DNA of 64,000 nt from Mesorhizobium sp. M4B.F.Ca.ET.058.02.1.1 (GCF_003952505.1 NZ_CP034450.1:124001-188000); one strand, 5' to 3'; positions 9,219 to 18,197 are shown, numbered from the stretch's first letter. The notes: generated by a model not told the origin, from the letters alone. Numbers and translations: made by a program.

Positions 9219-9785
9219 ATGAATTATATAGCGAACGACATTTCATCCAGCCTTGGCTACAGGATACATTCGGAACGGACCTTGCGGAGCTGGTCGCTGG
9301 CGCAGCTGGCGGAGCGCTCCGATGTGTCGAAGGCAATGCTCAGCACCATAGAGCAGGGCAAGACCAGCCCGACCGCGGCGCTGCTGGTGCGCATCGCCGC
9401 GGCCTTCGGCATGACGCTGTCGACGCTCATTGCCAGGGCGGAACTCAAGGGCGGCGGCCTGCTGCGCGAAGGCGAGCAGCCGGTGTGGCGCGATCCGGCC
9501 ACCGGCTATCTCAGGCGGCACCTCTCGCCCGCGTCGGACATGCCGCTCGAACTGGTCAAGGTGCGCTTGCCGGCGGGCGCCAGCGTCAGCTTTCCCGCGG
9601 CGTCCTACGCCTTCATCAAGCAGCAGATCTGGCTGATCGGCGGACGGCTCGACTTCACCGAGGGCGATGTCGTGCACAGTCTTCGGGCCGGCGACTGCCT
9701 GGCGCTCGGCGCGCCGTCCGACTGCACCTTCCATTCCCCGGGTCCGGACGCCGCCGACTATCTCGTCGCGCTGGTCAGGGGCTGA
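9219..9785 (+). CDS. XRE-family regulator with C-terminal cupin domain
   Basis: A 188-residue transcriptional regulator. Residues 12-70 form an XRE helix-turn-helix (LAERSDVSKAMLSTIEQGKT), and residues 100-187 form a cupin/RmlC-like sensor (SYAFIKQQIWLIGGRLDFTEG, LRAGDCLALG). This HTH-cupin arrangement usually senses a small metabolite and controls nearby genes. The divergent neighbour is the HerA-like ATPase; downstream is a frame-broken small gene. Ligand and targets are unknown. Confidence 0.88.
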   Translation: MNYIANDISSSLGYRIHSERTLRSWSLAQLAERSDVSKAMLSTIEQGKTSPTAALLVRIAAAFGMTLSTLIARAELKGGGLLREGEQPVWRDPATGYLRRHLSPASDMPLELVKVRLPAGASVSFPAASYAFIKQQIWLIGGRLDFTEGDVVHSLRAGDCLALGAPSDCTFHSPGPDAADYLVALVRG

Positions 9786-9789
9786 CGGC

Positions 9790-10097
9790 ATGGCGCGGCG
9801 TCCCCGACGCTCGCACAATGGCGGGCCGCCGCTCGACGACTATGACGGCCCGCCCTGGGCCAGGGCGACGCCTACATTTTCCTTGCCTGGCAGGCCGCCC
9901 ACGCCAAAGCCTGGAAGGCGCCCAGCCGCGACGTCATGCTGATGCGGCTGGAGAGAGCCGAGCGGCTCGGCCTGACCTATGAGGAATACACGCTCGAGAT
10001 CCTCGAGCGCGGCCGCCACCTCGGAGAAGGGGACGCCGAAGGGATTGCCGAAATCCGCAGCGCACGGAAACGAAGGCGGTTCAGCCATCTGGCGTGA
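9790..10097 (+). pseudogene. Small NGGPPLDD-type protein, frame broken at a G run
   Basis: From ATG 9790 the frame reads RRPRRSHNGGPPLDDYDGPPW and then runs off. The family-like continuation (GDAYIFLAWQAAHAKAW ... LGLTYEEYTLEILERG ... stop 10095-10097) lies in another frame. Adding one G to the GGG at 9857-9859 restores a single frame of about 102 residues. I recognise this as a small rhizobial hypothetical family beginning with NGGPPLDD and containing LTYEEYTLEILERGR; its function is unknown. Whether the deletion is real or a base-calling error cannot be decided here. Confidence 0.7.
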
Positions 10098-10150
10098 CAC
10101 AGGTCTTCGCCGCGTCGCCGAAATTCACGTTTAGGGAATATGCCGCAACC

Positions 10151-10703
10151 ATGAGTTCCATAAAAATCAGCACTCTGAATGAGGCCGCCGAGACGGAAAA
10201 ACTGTTGGCCGCGCTTCTGGTCGAGACCGTGGCCGGCGGCGGCTCGGTGAGCTTCATGCATCCGTTGGCACAGGATGCGGCGGAGGCCTTCTGGCGGAAG
10301 TCGCTTGCCGCAGTTGCGCGAGGCGAACGGGTGGTGCTTGGCGCATGGGACGGCGAGGTCCTTGCCGGCACCGTCACCTTGCTGCTCGACTTTCCTCCCA
10401 ATCAGGCGCACCGGGCCGAGATCGCCAAGCTGATGACCCCGCGTCGACCGTCGCGGCCAGGGTGTGGCGACCCGGCTGATGCGGGCGGCGGAGGACATCG
10501 CCATGGAGAGCGGGCGCACCTTGCTGGTGCTAGATACTGCAAGCGAGGAGGGAGCCTCCCGCCTCTACGAGAAGCTCGGCTTCACGCTGACCGGCGAAAT
10601 CCCGGACTTCGCTCTGAAGCCGCATGGCGGATTGACCGGCACGCTGATCTACTGGAAACGGATCGGCGCAAGCCTACAGAGCGTCGATTCCGGCGAGGCG
10701 TGA
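10151..10703 (+). pseudogene. GNAT acetyltransferase, frame broken at a C run
   Basis: ATG 10151 opens a GNAT domain (MSSIKISTLNEAAETEKLL ... RVVLGAWDGEVLAGTVTLLL ... EIAKLM), then frame is lost. The acetyl-CoA loop RGQGVATRLMRAAEDIAMES and C-terminus GASRLYEKLGFTLTGEIPDF are in another frame ending at 10703. Removing one C from CCCC at 10437-10440 joins both parts into one protein of about 183 residues. It lies directly after another frame-broken gene and its 3' end overlaps the convergent LysR gene by 30 bases. Substrate unknown. Confidence 0.75.
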
Positions 10704-11561
10704 CAGCAGCCACAGACGAAAATCCTGCTCGGCCTGGGTCAGTCCCGCGGCCGAAGCGCGGGTCAGGAAATGGCCCGAGCTGCTGGAGAGCTCGAAGCCG
10801 GAAAGCGCCACAAGCGCCTTGCCGGCAAGTGCCGCATCGATCAGCGGCCTGGAGCCCAACAGGGCGCCGGCGCCGGCCTTGGCCGCCTCCATGGCGGCAA
10901 CGAAACTGTCGAAGCGGTGCGAACGTCCAGTATGTCCCGGCACGCCGGCAGCGGTAAACCATTCGGCCCACATCTCGCGCGCGCCGGCGACCAGGAGCAA
11001 GGGCAGGGATGTCCAGTCCGTATTGCCGGCCAGCGCCGGAGAGGCGACCGGCACCAGCCGCTCAACGGTCAGCCTGTCGGCCTCGCGGCCGGGGAAGTTT
11101 CCGTTGCCGAAGCGGATATCGAGCGCCGAGCCCGGCTGGTCGTAGTCGGCGGGACGATGGATGGTCACCACGTCGAGCTGGATCCGCGGCAGGGCTCTCG
11201 CCAGGTCGGGGAGCGCAGGCACGAGCACCAGCAAGGCAAAGGAGATCGGCACCCGCACCGCCACGGTCTGGACGGCGCGCGGCTCGAACAATTCCGTGGT
11301 GCTGTTGGCGATGGTGGCGAAGGCCGACTGGATGTGGGGAAGATAGGCGGCGCCCTCAGGCGACAGCGCGACACCGCGGGCAAGACGCACGAACAGCCTG
11401 GTCTTCAGCCGCTGTTCGAGGGCGCGAATGTGCTGGCTGACGGCCGCCTGCGTCAGGCCGAGTTCGGCCGCCGCGGCGGTGAAGTTCGAAAGCCGCGCCG
11501 CCGCCTCGAAGCTGCGCAACCAGTCGAGCGGAGGCAAGGCGTCGGCAACTCTTCCAGCCAT
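10674..11561 (-). CDS. LysR-family transcriptional regulator (GcvA-like)
   Basis: A 295-residue LysR regulator. Its N-terminal winged HTH (about residues 12-70) has FTAAAAELGLTQAAVSQHIR, followed by a substrate-binding domain. The LDWLRSFEAAARL start is typical of the GcvA-like subgroup. It diverges from the tmpA-like/tmpB-like operon across a 94-base region containing ATAATTTGAGTTAT (11592-11605), an inverted ATAA/TTAT element of the T-N11-A type used by LysR proteins. The likely role is to regulate that operon in response to a phosphonate or betaine ligand; this is inference from context. Confidence 0.9.
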   Translation of the reverse strand: MAGRVADALPPLDWLRSFEAAARLSNFTAAAAELGLTQAAVSQHIRALEQRLKTRLFVRLARGVALSPEGAAYLPHIQSAFATIANSTTELFEPRAVQTVAVRVPISFALLVLVPALPDLARALPRIQLDVVTIHRPADYDQPGSALDIRFGNGNFPGREADRLTVERLVPVASPALAGNTDWTSLPLLLVAGAREMWAEWFTAAGVPGHTGRSHRFDSFVAAMEAAKAGAGALLGSRPLIDAALAGKALVALSGFELSSSSGHFLTRASAAGLTQAEQDFRLWLLSRLAGIDAL

Positions 11562-11655
11562 TAGAATTCTATAGCCATAGTCTGCAAAATGATAATTTGA
11601 GTTATGACTACGAAGTCAGCATCATGCAACCCGAAACCCTGCGGATGCGGGAAAG

Positions 11656-12822
11656 ATGGAGCTGCTGGACATGCTGACCAAGGCGCTGATCGGCGACGAG
11701 GGACGGACGATCGAACTCAGCTGGGAGAACGGGACGCGCACCCGTTTTCACGCCATGTGGCTGCGCGACAATGCATTGGACGACAAGACGCGCAGCGCCG
11801 GCAACGGGCAGCGCCTGATCACCATCCTCGACATTCCGGCCGAGACGCGGATTGGAGCAGTCTCGATCAAGGGCGGCGCCCTGGAGATCAGCTTCGTGCC
11901 CGAGCAAAAGACCGTCAGCTTCCCGCAAGCCTGGCTGTACACGCATGCCTATGACCGCGTCGAACTGCGCAAGGGAGGCTGGACGGCCGACGTGGTTCAA
12001 TGCTGGACAAGGGCGACGATGCAGAACTCGGTGCCGCGCGCGGCATATGCGGCTGCCAGCCACGATCGCAGCGTGCTCAGGGAATGGCTTTCGGCGGTGA
12101 GGACTTACGGCTTTGCGGTGATGGATGGCCTGCCGGCGGAGTCGGGGGCGCTGTGCAAGGTGTCCGACCTGTTCGGTTACATCAGGGAAACCAATTACGG
12201 GCGCTGGTTCGAGGTGCGCGCCGAGGTTATTCCGAACAATCTCGCCTACACCAATCTCGGCCTGCAGGCGCATACCGACAATCCATACCGCGATCCGGTG
12301 CCGACGCTGCAGATCCTGGCCTGCATCGAGAACACCGTCTGGGGCGGCGAATCCACCGTCGTCGACGGTTTCGCGGTGGCGACTGCGCTGCAGGTCGAAG
12401 ATCCGCACGGGTTCCGTCTGCTGAGTTCCTATCCGGCGCGCTTCGAATATGCCGGCTCGTCTGGCGTGCGGCTCAAGGCCAAGCGTCCGATGATCGAGCT
12501 CGGACCGGACGGCGAGCTGATCTGCATCCGCTTCAACAACCGCTCGCTGGCGCCGACGGTCGACGTGCCATTCGCCGAGATGGACAAATACTACGCCGCT
12601 TATCGCCGGTTCGCCGAACTGATCGAGGATCCCGCCTTCGAGGTGACCTTCAAGCTGGAAGCTGGGCAGGCCTTCATCGTCGACAACACCCGCGTCATGC
12701 ATGCGCGCAAGGCGTTTTCCGGCTCGGGCAAGCGCTGGCTGCAGGGCTGCTACGCCGACAAGGACGGGCTGTTGTCGACGCTGGCGGCGATCGAGCACGA
12801 TTTCAGGGAGGCGGCGGAATGA
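11656..12822 (+). CDS. tmpA: TauD/GBBH-type dioxygenase, TmpA-like
   Basis: A 388-residue Fe(II)/2-oxoglutarate oxygenase with an N-terminal gamma-butyrobetaine-hydroxylase-like domain (about 15-105) and a TauD fold. Iron ligands are visible as His206-x-Asp208 (QAHTDNPY) and His349 (NTRVMHA); Arg360 (GKRWLQG) fits the 2-oxoglutarate salt bridge. The N-terminal domain has WLRDNALDD where GBBH has a Cys-rich zinc site, so zinc binding is probably lost. Pairing with a PhnZ-like HD oxygenase (4-base overlap) argues for TmpA, which hydroxylates 2-(trimethylamino)ethylphosphonate, rather than for carnitine synthesis. ATG 11671 is an alternative start. Confidence 0.75.
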   Translation: MELLDMLTKALIGDEGRTIELSWENGTRTRFHAMWLRDNALDDKTRSAGNGQRLITILDIPAETRIGAVSIKGGALEISFVPEQKTVSFPQAWLYTHAYDRVELRKGGWTADVVQCWTRATMQNSVPRAAYAAASHDRSVLREWLSAVRTYGFAVMDGLPAESGALCKVSDLFGYIRETNYGRWFEVRAEVIPNNLAYTNLGLQAHTDNPYRDPVPTLQILACIENTVWGGESTVVDGFAVATALQVEDPHGFRLLSSYPARFEYAGSSGVRLKAKRPMIELGPDGELICIRFNNRSLAPTVDVPFAEMDKYYAAYRRFAELIEDPAFEVTFKLEAGQAFIVDNTRVMHARKAFSGSGKRWLQGCYADKDGLLSTLAAIEHDFREAAE

Positions 12823-13409
12823 ACGGGCAGGCGCTGAACAGCGGCAACATCGTCGAATTCATCGCCGACATTTTTGAGCGACGCGGTGCCGAATCCTATC
12901 TCGGCGAGCCCGTCACCATGTCGGAGCACATGCTGCAGGGCGCGTGGCTGGCCGAGCAGGACGGCGCGCCGGACGAACTGGTGGCGGCGGCGCTGCTGCA
13001 CGACATAGGACACTACACCGGCGAGTTCGGCACCTATTCGCCCGACGATGTCGAGGACAAGCACCATGACGAGGCGGGCGGCGAGGTGCTGGCGCCGTTC
13101 TTCCCGCCGGTCATCGTCGAATGCGTCCGGCTGCATGTCTCGGCCAAGCGCTATCTCTGCGCCACCGACCCGACCTATTTCGGCAAGCTCTCGCCGGCCT
13201 CTGTCCATACACTGTCGCTGCAGGGCGGGCCGATGAGCGCCGAGGAGGTGGCCGAGTTCCGCAGGAACCCGTTCCATGAGGAGGCGGTGCGCGTCCGCAT
13301 CTGGGACGAGGGCGGCAAGGTCGCCAACATGAAGACGCGCGCCTTTCGCGACTACGCGCCGCTGCTGGAGCGGGTGGTGAGGAAGTTCGCGGCCGAAAAG
13401 GCAGCATGA
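12819..13409 (+). CDS. tmpB: HD-domain mixed-valent diiron oxygenase, TmpB/PhnZ-like
   Basis: A 196-residue HD-fold protein. Visible residues match the PhnZ diiron oxygenase pattern with near-constant offset: Tyr27 and Glu30 (SYLGE), His37, His61-Asp62, His65, His83, His106, Lys110 and Asp163. PhnZ and TmpB oxidatively cleave the C-P bond of 1-hydroxyphosphonates, releasing phosphate plus glycine or glycine betaine. The tyrosine/glutamate gate pair separates these oxygenases from ordinary HD phosphohydrolases. The start ATG overlaps the tmpA-like stop (ATGA), so the enzymes are coupled. Which phosphonate is used cannot be proven from sequence. Confidence 0.8.
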   Translation: MNGQALNSGNIVEFIADIFERRGAESYLGEPVTMSEHMLQGAWLAEQDGAPDELVAAALLHDIGHYTGEFGTYSPDDVEDKHHDEAGGEVLAPFFPPVIVECVRLHVSAKRYLCATDPTYFGKLSPASVHTLSLQGGPMSAEEVAEFRRNPFHEEAVRVRIWDEGGKVANMKTRAFRDYAPLLERVVRKFAAEKAA

Positions 13410-13613
13410 TGCCTGGCGACAGATGTCATGCAATCGCGACCCATTTCAGAGAGACACACCGACAATAGTGGTTGCCTGAAAGACTAGAGATGCTTCCAGG
13501 CAACACTCTGTCACCGATCATAAGTCTTGAAAGAATGCCTCTTGCGTCAAATCTGCCGCGAGCCTAGAGAAGCCGCCCATTCTTAATCCGTCTTCCCGAA
13601 AGGAGACCTGTCA

Positions 13614-13751
13614 ATGTCCCGGCGATCCAGATCGACACATTCCGTGCCGACGCTGGAATTGCGTGCGGCTGACAGGGGGCCAATCAGGAAGAACGGCCAT
13701 GGCCAAGTCCATGATCCAGCGCCGGCAGGATGCCGCGCGCGAGCGTATTGA
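13614..13751 (+). CDS. Possible 45-residue upstream ORF
   Basis: ATG 13614 has a strong ribosome binding site (AAAGGAG, 6-8 bases upstream) and opens 45 codons (MSRRSRSTHSVPTLELRAAD...), ending at 13751 inside the start of the PcfJ-like gene in another frame. It resembles no family I know. It may be a coupled leader for the downstream gene or a chance ORF. The rest of 13410-13613 shows no gene. Confidence 0.3.
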   Translation: MSRRSRSTHSVPTLELRAADRGPIRKNGHGQVHDPAPAGCRARAY

Positions 13752-14844
13752 AGCATATGAAGCGACGCTGAGGCGGGTTTGCCTCGTCCCGCGTGCCGCT
13801 CCGGATTTCGAGCGGGCGCTCGACGAAGCACGCCGGGGCTTTGCCAACATGGCCATCCGCGACGGCGCCTTGTGGCGCCCGAAGCTGAAGACGCGCGACC
13901 CTGCGCGGCTGCGCCTCGCGGCGGTGCGCCATCTTTATGCGCGCTATCCGGTCTCGGCGGCGCTGGAGGCCATCTGGCTGGATAGCTCGGGGCTAAACGC
14001 CGACGAGGTCGCGCTTCGCAAGGCTTGGTACGTCGCGGCCGCGCGTGGCGACTCGCTCTACAAGGCGGGCGCCAATGCCTGGCTGTCGCGCAAGGAAGTG
14101 CATTGCTTCGTGAACGTCGTCGGCGATTTCACCTTCGAGGAGGCATTCTGGTTGGCGATCGCCCGGTCCTGCACGGACGATCCCGGCCTGGCCACGCGGC
14201 TCGCCCGGACGAAGATCGCGCGCACGCCACGCGGCGAGATTGCCTTCTGGCGCGGGGTGGCGCGATTCTTCTGCGGACATCCCACCTCGCGGGAGGAGAT
14301 CGACGACCTGTGCGACTATCTCGGCGCCATGCACCGGCGCGATCGAGCCTACAGCCTGAAGGGGCGCACGCTTGTCTCGCTGCGCAGGCAGATGGTGGAA
14401 TGGCACCGCGACATCGCCGCGATCGAGCGCATCGAGGCGCTGCGCCGCCGCGCCGCCGGGAAAGGGCAGCAGGCGCAAGGCCCTGCGTGGGACGGCTCGC
14501 GGCTCGAGGACTGGGACTGGGAGCCGTCCGCCAAGGAGGCGAAGGCGCATGGCGAGCGGTTCTTCGTTCGCCAGCTGAGGACGGCCGAGGACCTGGTCGC
14601 CGAGAGCCGCGCGATGCATCACTGCGTCTCGCTGTATGCGGCCAAGTGCATCGCCGGCAACGCCTCGATCTGGGTGCTGCGGCGCAAGGCGCTCGGCAAG
14701 ATCGAGCGCTTGCTGACGATCGAGCTCGACCCGCAAAACCGCGCTGTCCAGGTGCGCGGGTTCGGCAACCGTCTCGCCGCGGCGGAGGAGCGCAAGATCG
14801 TCGAGCGCTGGGCCAAGGCGAGGGGCGTGGTGCTCCGCGCCTGA
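13699..14844 (+). CDS. PcfJ-domain protein
   Basis: A 381-residue soluble basic protein with a C-terminal PcfJ-like domain (about residues 270-375). The family signature AMHHCVSLYAAKCIAGNAS is followed by a strand-rich RKALGKIERLLTIELD segment. PcfJ was named on an enterococcal conjugative plasmid, but chromosomal members are common and their function is unknown. No conjugation gene is nearby. ATG 13699 has AGGA about 10 bases upstream; a start at 13663 is also in frame. Confidence 0.75.
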   Translation: MAKSMIQRRQDAARERIEAYEATLRRVCLVPRAAPDFERALDEARRGFANMAIRDGALWRPKLKTRDPARLRLAAVRHLYARYPVSAALEAIWLDSSGLNADEVALRKAWYVAAARGDSLYKAGANAWLSRKEVHCFVNVVGDFTFEEAFWLAIARSCTDDPGLATRLARTKIARTPRGEIAFWRGVARFFCGHPTSREEIDDLCDYLGAMHRRDRAYSLKGRTLVSLRRQMVEWHRDIAAIERIEALRRRAAGKGQQAQGPAWDGSRLEDWDWEPSAKEAKAHGERFFVRQLRTAEDLVAESRAMHHCVSLYAAKCIAGNASIWVLRRKALGKIERLLTIELDPQNRAVQVRGFGNRLAAAEERKIVERWAKARGVVLRA

Positions 14845-15004
14845 ACGGAAGGCCTGCGCGGCCGTTGCGCCGCGCAGGTCTCACCAACGCCGTCATGTCT
14901 CGATGGTCGCGCAATCGTGATCGGTTTTTGCCGCATTGCGGCCATGGCGGCTCAAGACAACGAGCGCGGGGGCCGATGGCGATGCAAGGAACCGGGAGCG
15001 CGTC

Positions 15005-16144
15005 ATGCAATTGTCCTCGATCCATCCATTCGCCCGGCGCGGGCTGGCAGCGGCTGTCGCGGTCACCTTGGCTTTGGGCGCGACCATCGCATCCCCGTTG
15101 GCGGCGCCGTCCTACCAGGCCGCCCACGCGGCCGTGGTCTCCGTGACCGTCCGCGAGCGGCTCGCGACTTACGGCGGATGGCGGACTTCCAGCCGGTTCG
15201 GCGAGGTGTGGGTTCCCTCCGTCCGGCCTGAATGGCGGCCCTATACGGAAGGCAGATGGGTGTGGACCGACGAGGGCTGGTACTGGGAGTCGGCTGAGCC
15301 GTTCGGCGGCATCGTCTTCCACTACGGGCGCTGGGCATACGATCCCGAACTCGGCTGGGTCTGGATCGCCGGCTACAAATGGGCGCCGGCCTGGGTGGTG
15401 TGGCGCCAGGGCAGCGACGACATCGGCTGGGCACCGGCGCCGCCGCGTATTGCCGATGTCGCGGTCGACGAGGGCTGGTGGTGCTTCGCGCCGGTGGTAG
15501 CAATCGGCGCGGCCGATCTCGTCAGCGTCGTGCGGCCGGTGCGCGAAAACGTAACCATCATCCGCAACACGACGATCATCAACCAGACTGTGATCGTCAA
15601 CAACGCTCCGCGTGTGCGGCTCGGCAACCACGTCGTCGCGATCAATGCCGGGCCGCGCCTGCCTGAGCTTCCCAGGGCGGTCGTGACGTCGATCAAGGCG
15701 GCGAAGATCGTCCCGCCGCGCAAGGGCGACTTCTCCGAAGCCCGGCTTGATCCGTCAAACGGCGAGGCGGTGAAGATGCTGGCCGGCAACGCTTCCTTGC
15801 CGGCGCAAGGTGCTGCGCCGGCGATCGCGGGCATGCCCGATGCCGCCGGCCATGGGCCGAAGAAGCCCGCGGGCGTCAGGACGATCCGGCCCGCCGCGGC
15901 GATCGTCGAAGGGGAACCGAACGCCGCCGACCGAAAGCACAAGAGGGTGATCGCCGGCGCCGGGCAGGTGGAGATCGACGAGACATCCGACGGCAAGCAT
16001 GCGCCGCGCAGGAGGCTCAACCACCAGCAGATGCTGGCGATGCGCGCATCGCATCATGGCCCGGCGAAGGCCGAGCCGCATCGCCCGACCTTGGTGCAGG
16101 CGAGGATGGGAGCCAAATGCGATCCGCGTGTCGCGCATTGCTAG
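15005..16144 (+). CDS. Exported DUF6600-type protein
   Basis: A 379-residue exported protein. Residues 1-40 form a signal peptide (basic start, hydrophobic AAAVAVTLALGATIA, cleavage near AHAA). It is followed by repeated Trp/Tyr/Gly-rich stretches (RWVWTDEGWYWES, GRWAYDPELGWVWIAGY, GWAPAP) typical of DUF6600 proteins. The C-terminal third is basic, Ala/Pro-rich and probably disordered. The function is unknown; a cell-surface role is likely from export. An in-frame start at 14936 would add 23 residues before the signal and is unlikely. Confidence 0.75.
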   Translation: MQLSSIHPFARRGLAAAVAVTLALGATIASPLAAPSYQAAHAAVVSVTVRERLATYGGWRTSSRFGEVWVPSVRPEWRPYTEGRWVWTDEGWYWESAEPFGGIVFHYGRWAYDPELGWVWIAGYKWAPAWVVWRQGSDDIGWAPAPPRIADVAVDEGWWCFAPVVAIGAADLVSVVRPVRENVTIIRNTTIINQTVIVNNAPRVRLGNHVVAINAGPRLPELPRAVVTSIKAAKIVPPRKGDFSEARLDPSNGEAVKMLAGNASLPAQGAAPAIAGMPDAAGHGPKKPAGVRTIRPAAAIVEGEPNAADRKHKRVIAGAGQVEIDETSDGKHAPRRRLNHQQMLAMRASHHGPAKAEPHRPTLVQARMGAKCDPRVAHC

Positions 16145-16207
16145 CCGCCTCGCTGAAGCCGGTTGGGACGGCGCGCGAATGGTAGCGAGGCGGGAGCATT
16201 TTCCCGG

Positions 16208-16237
16208 TTGACAGGCCGGCTTTCCCGCCTCTACTGT
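16208..16237 (+). promoter_or_regulatory. Candidate sigma-70 promoter for ilvIH
   Basis: TTGACA at 16208-16213 followed after 17-18 bases by CTACTGT (16231-16237) as a weak -10. Transcription would begin just before the leader peptide at 16246. The -35 box is perfect; the -10 is only partly conserved. Confidence 0.45.
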
Positions 16238-16245
16238 CCGCCACC

Positions 16246-16296
16246 ATGAAAACGGCACTCATTCTCGTAGGACTGCGCGTGGGCAAGGCGGTGTAA
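16246..16296 (+). CDS. ilvI leader peptide
   Basis: A 16-codon ORF reading MKTALILVGLRVGKAV, in which seven of 16 residues are Leu, Ile or Val. It lies between a promoter-like site and a terminator-like hairpin upstream of ilvI. This is the layout of branched-chain amino-acid attenuation: ribosome stalling at Ile/Val/Leu codons when charged tRNA is scarce would prevent terminator formation. Its stop codon lies in the loop of the hairpin GGCGGT-gta-ACCGCC (16287-16301). Confidence 0.75.
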   Translation: MKTALILVGLRVGKAV

Positions 16297-16330
16297 CCGC
16301 CGGGCGAAAACCTCCCATGCGCATCACACA

Positions 16331-16353
16331 GGCTCCCTCGGGGCCTTTTTTAT
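16331..16353 (+). terminator. ilvI attenuator terminator
   Basis: Stem GGCTCC (16331-16336), loop CTC and arm GGGGCC (16340-16345), followed by TTTTTTATT. The stem is short but the U run is good. It lies 35 bases after the leader peptide stop and 63 bases before ilvI, where a regulated terminator is expected. Confidence 0.7.
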
Positions 16354-16415
16354 TGCCCGAAACACGACTAAACGACCAGCAACGCCCAAATGGCGACAGT
16401 ACGGGATCAGGACCG

Positions 16416-18197
16416 ATGAGCAACGAGCGGAACGAGCGGCGCGAAATGACGGGCGCCGAAATGGTGGTGCAGGCGCTGAAGGACAATGGCGTCAAGCATG
16501 TCTTCGGCTATCCGGGCGGCGCGGTTCTCCCGATCTACGATGAAATTTTCCAACAGGACGAGGTCGAGCATATTCTGGTCAGGCACGAGCAGGGCGCCGG
16601 CCATGCGGCGGAAGGCTACGCGCGCTCGACCGGCAAGGCCGGCGTGCTGCTGGTGACGTCCGGCCCCGGCGCCACCAACGCGGTGACGCCGCTCCAGGAC
16701 GCGTTGATGGATTCCATTCCGCTGGTCTGTCTGACCGGTCAGGTGCCGACCTCGCTGATCGGTTCCGACGCTTTCCAGGAATGCGACACGGTCGGCATCA
16801 CGCGCCCCTGCACCAAGCACAACTGGCTGGTGAAGGACGTCAACGAGCTCGCGGCCACGATCCACGAAGCCTTCCATGTCGCGACCACCGGGCGCCCTGG
16901 CCCGGTGGTGGTCGACATTCCGAAGGACGTGCAGTTCGCCAAGGGCACCTATGTGCCGCCGCAGACGGCGCCGCGCACCAGCTACCAGCCGAAGGTCCAG
17001 GGCGACCTGGAGAAGGTCAAGGCAGCGGTCGAGCTGATGGCCAGCGCAAAGAAGCCGATCATCTATTCGGGAGGCGGCGTCATCAATTCCGGTCCGGAGG
17101 CGAGCCATCTGCTGCGCGAACTGGTCGATCTCACCGGCTTCCCGATCACCTCGACGCTGATGGGGCTCGGCGCCTATCCGGCTTCCGGCAAGAACTGGGT
17201 GGGCATGCTCGGCATGCACGGCACCTACGAGGCCAACATGGCCATGCACGATTGCGACGTGATGATCTGCATCGGCGCCCGTTTCGACGACCGCATCACC
17301 GGGCGGCTCAACGCGTTCTCGCCAAACTCGAAGAAGATCCACATCGACATCGATCCGTCGTCGATCAACAAGAACGTCCATACCGACGTGCCAATCCTTG
17401 GTGATGTCGGCCGGGTGCTGGAGGATCTGGTGCGGCTGTGGCGGGCGACCGCCAAGGCCGACAAGAAGGCGCTCTACCCGTGGTGGGAGCAGATCGCCAA
17501 ATGGCGGGCGCGAGACTCGCTGGCCTATAAGCCGAACGCCGATGTGATCATGCCGCAATACGCCATCCAGCGGCTGTATGCGCTGACCAAGGACATGGAC
17601 ACCTACATCACCACCGAGGTCGGCCAGCACCAGATGTGGGCGGCGCAGCACTATCATTTCGAGAAGCCGAACCGCTGGATGACGTCGGGCGGGCTGGGCA
17701 CGATGGGCTATGGACTGCCGGCAGCACTCGGCGTGCAGATCGCGCATCCCAAGGCGCTGGTCATCGACATCGCCGGTGATGCCTCGGTGCAGATGACGAT
17801 GCAGGAGATGAGCACGGCGGTGCAGTACGAAGCGCCGATCAAGATCTTCATCCTCAACAACCAGTATATGGGCATGGTCAGGCAGTGGCAGCAGCTGCTG
17901 CACGGCAACCGGCTGTCACATTCCTACACCGAGGCGATGCCGGACTTCGTCAAGCTGGCCGAAGCCTATGGCGGCCACGGCATACGCTGCGACAACCCGG
18001 ACGAGCTCGACGACGCGATCAAGGAAATGATCGCGGTGAAGAAGCCGGTGCTGTTCGACTGCCGCGTGGCGACTTTGGCCAACTGCTTCCCGATGATCCC
18101 GTCGGGCAAGGCGCATAACGAGATGCTGCTCCCCGACGAGGCGACCGACGAGGCGGTGGCCAATGCCATCGACGCCAAAGGCAGGGAACTGGTGTAG
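16416..18197 (+). CDS. ilvI: Acetolactate synthase large (catalytic) subunit
   Basis: A thiamine-diphosphate enzyme that condenses two pyruvates to acetolactate, or pyruvate with 2-ketobutyrate, the first common step of valine/leucine and isoleucine synthesis. The 593-residue product has the N-terminal PYR domain with the catalytic Glu in VRHEQGAGHAAEG, the central FAD-binding domain, and the C-terminal ThDP/Mg motif GDASVQMTMQEMSTAVQY...NNQYMGM. ATG 16416 gives the normal start; the frame is open upstream through the attenuator. It is followed after 84 bases by the regulatory subunit ilvH. Confidence 0.97.
   Translation: MSNERNERREMTGAEMVVQALKDNGVKHVFGYPGGAVLPIYDEIFQQDEVEHILVRHEQGAGHAAEGYARSTGKAGVLLVTSGPGATNAVTPLQDALMDSIPLVCLTGQVPTSLIGSDAFQECDTVGITRPCTKHNWLVKDVNELAATIHEAFHVATTGRPGPVVVDIPKDVQFAKGTYVPPQTAPRTSYQPKVQGDLEKVKAAVELMASAKKPIIYSGGGVINSGPEASHLLRELVDLTGFPITSTLMGLGAYPASGKNWVGMLGMHGTYEANMAMHDCDVMICIGARFDDRITGRLNAFSPNSKKIHIDIDPSSINKNVHTDVPILGDVGRVLEDLVRLWRATAKADKKALYPWWEQIAKWRARDSLAYKPNADVIMPQYAIQRLYALTKDMDTYITTEVGQHQMWAAQHYHFEKPNRWMTSGGLGTMGYGLPAALGVQIAHPKALVIDIAGDASVQMTMQEMSTAVQYEAPIKIFILNNQYMGMVRQWQQLLHGNRLSHSYTEAMPDFVKLAEAYGGHGIRCDNPDELDDAIKEMIAVKKPVLFDCRVATLANCFPMIPSGKAHNEMLLPDEATDEAVANAIDAKGRELV

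Noticed and set aside
13699..14844. PcfJ-like gene as a sign of a conjugative element
   Set aside because: There are no relaxase, type IV secretion, integrase or plasmid genes around it.
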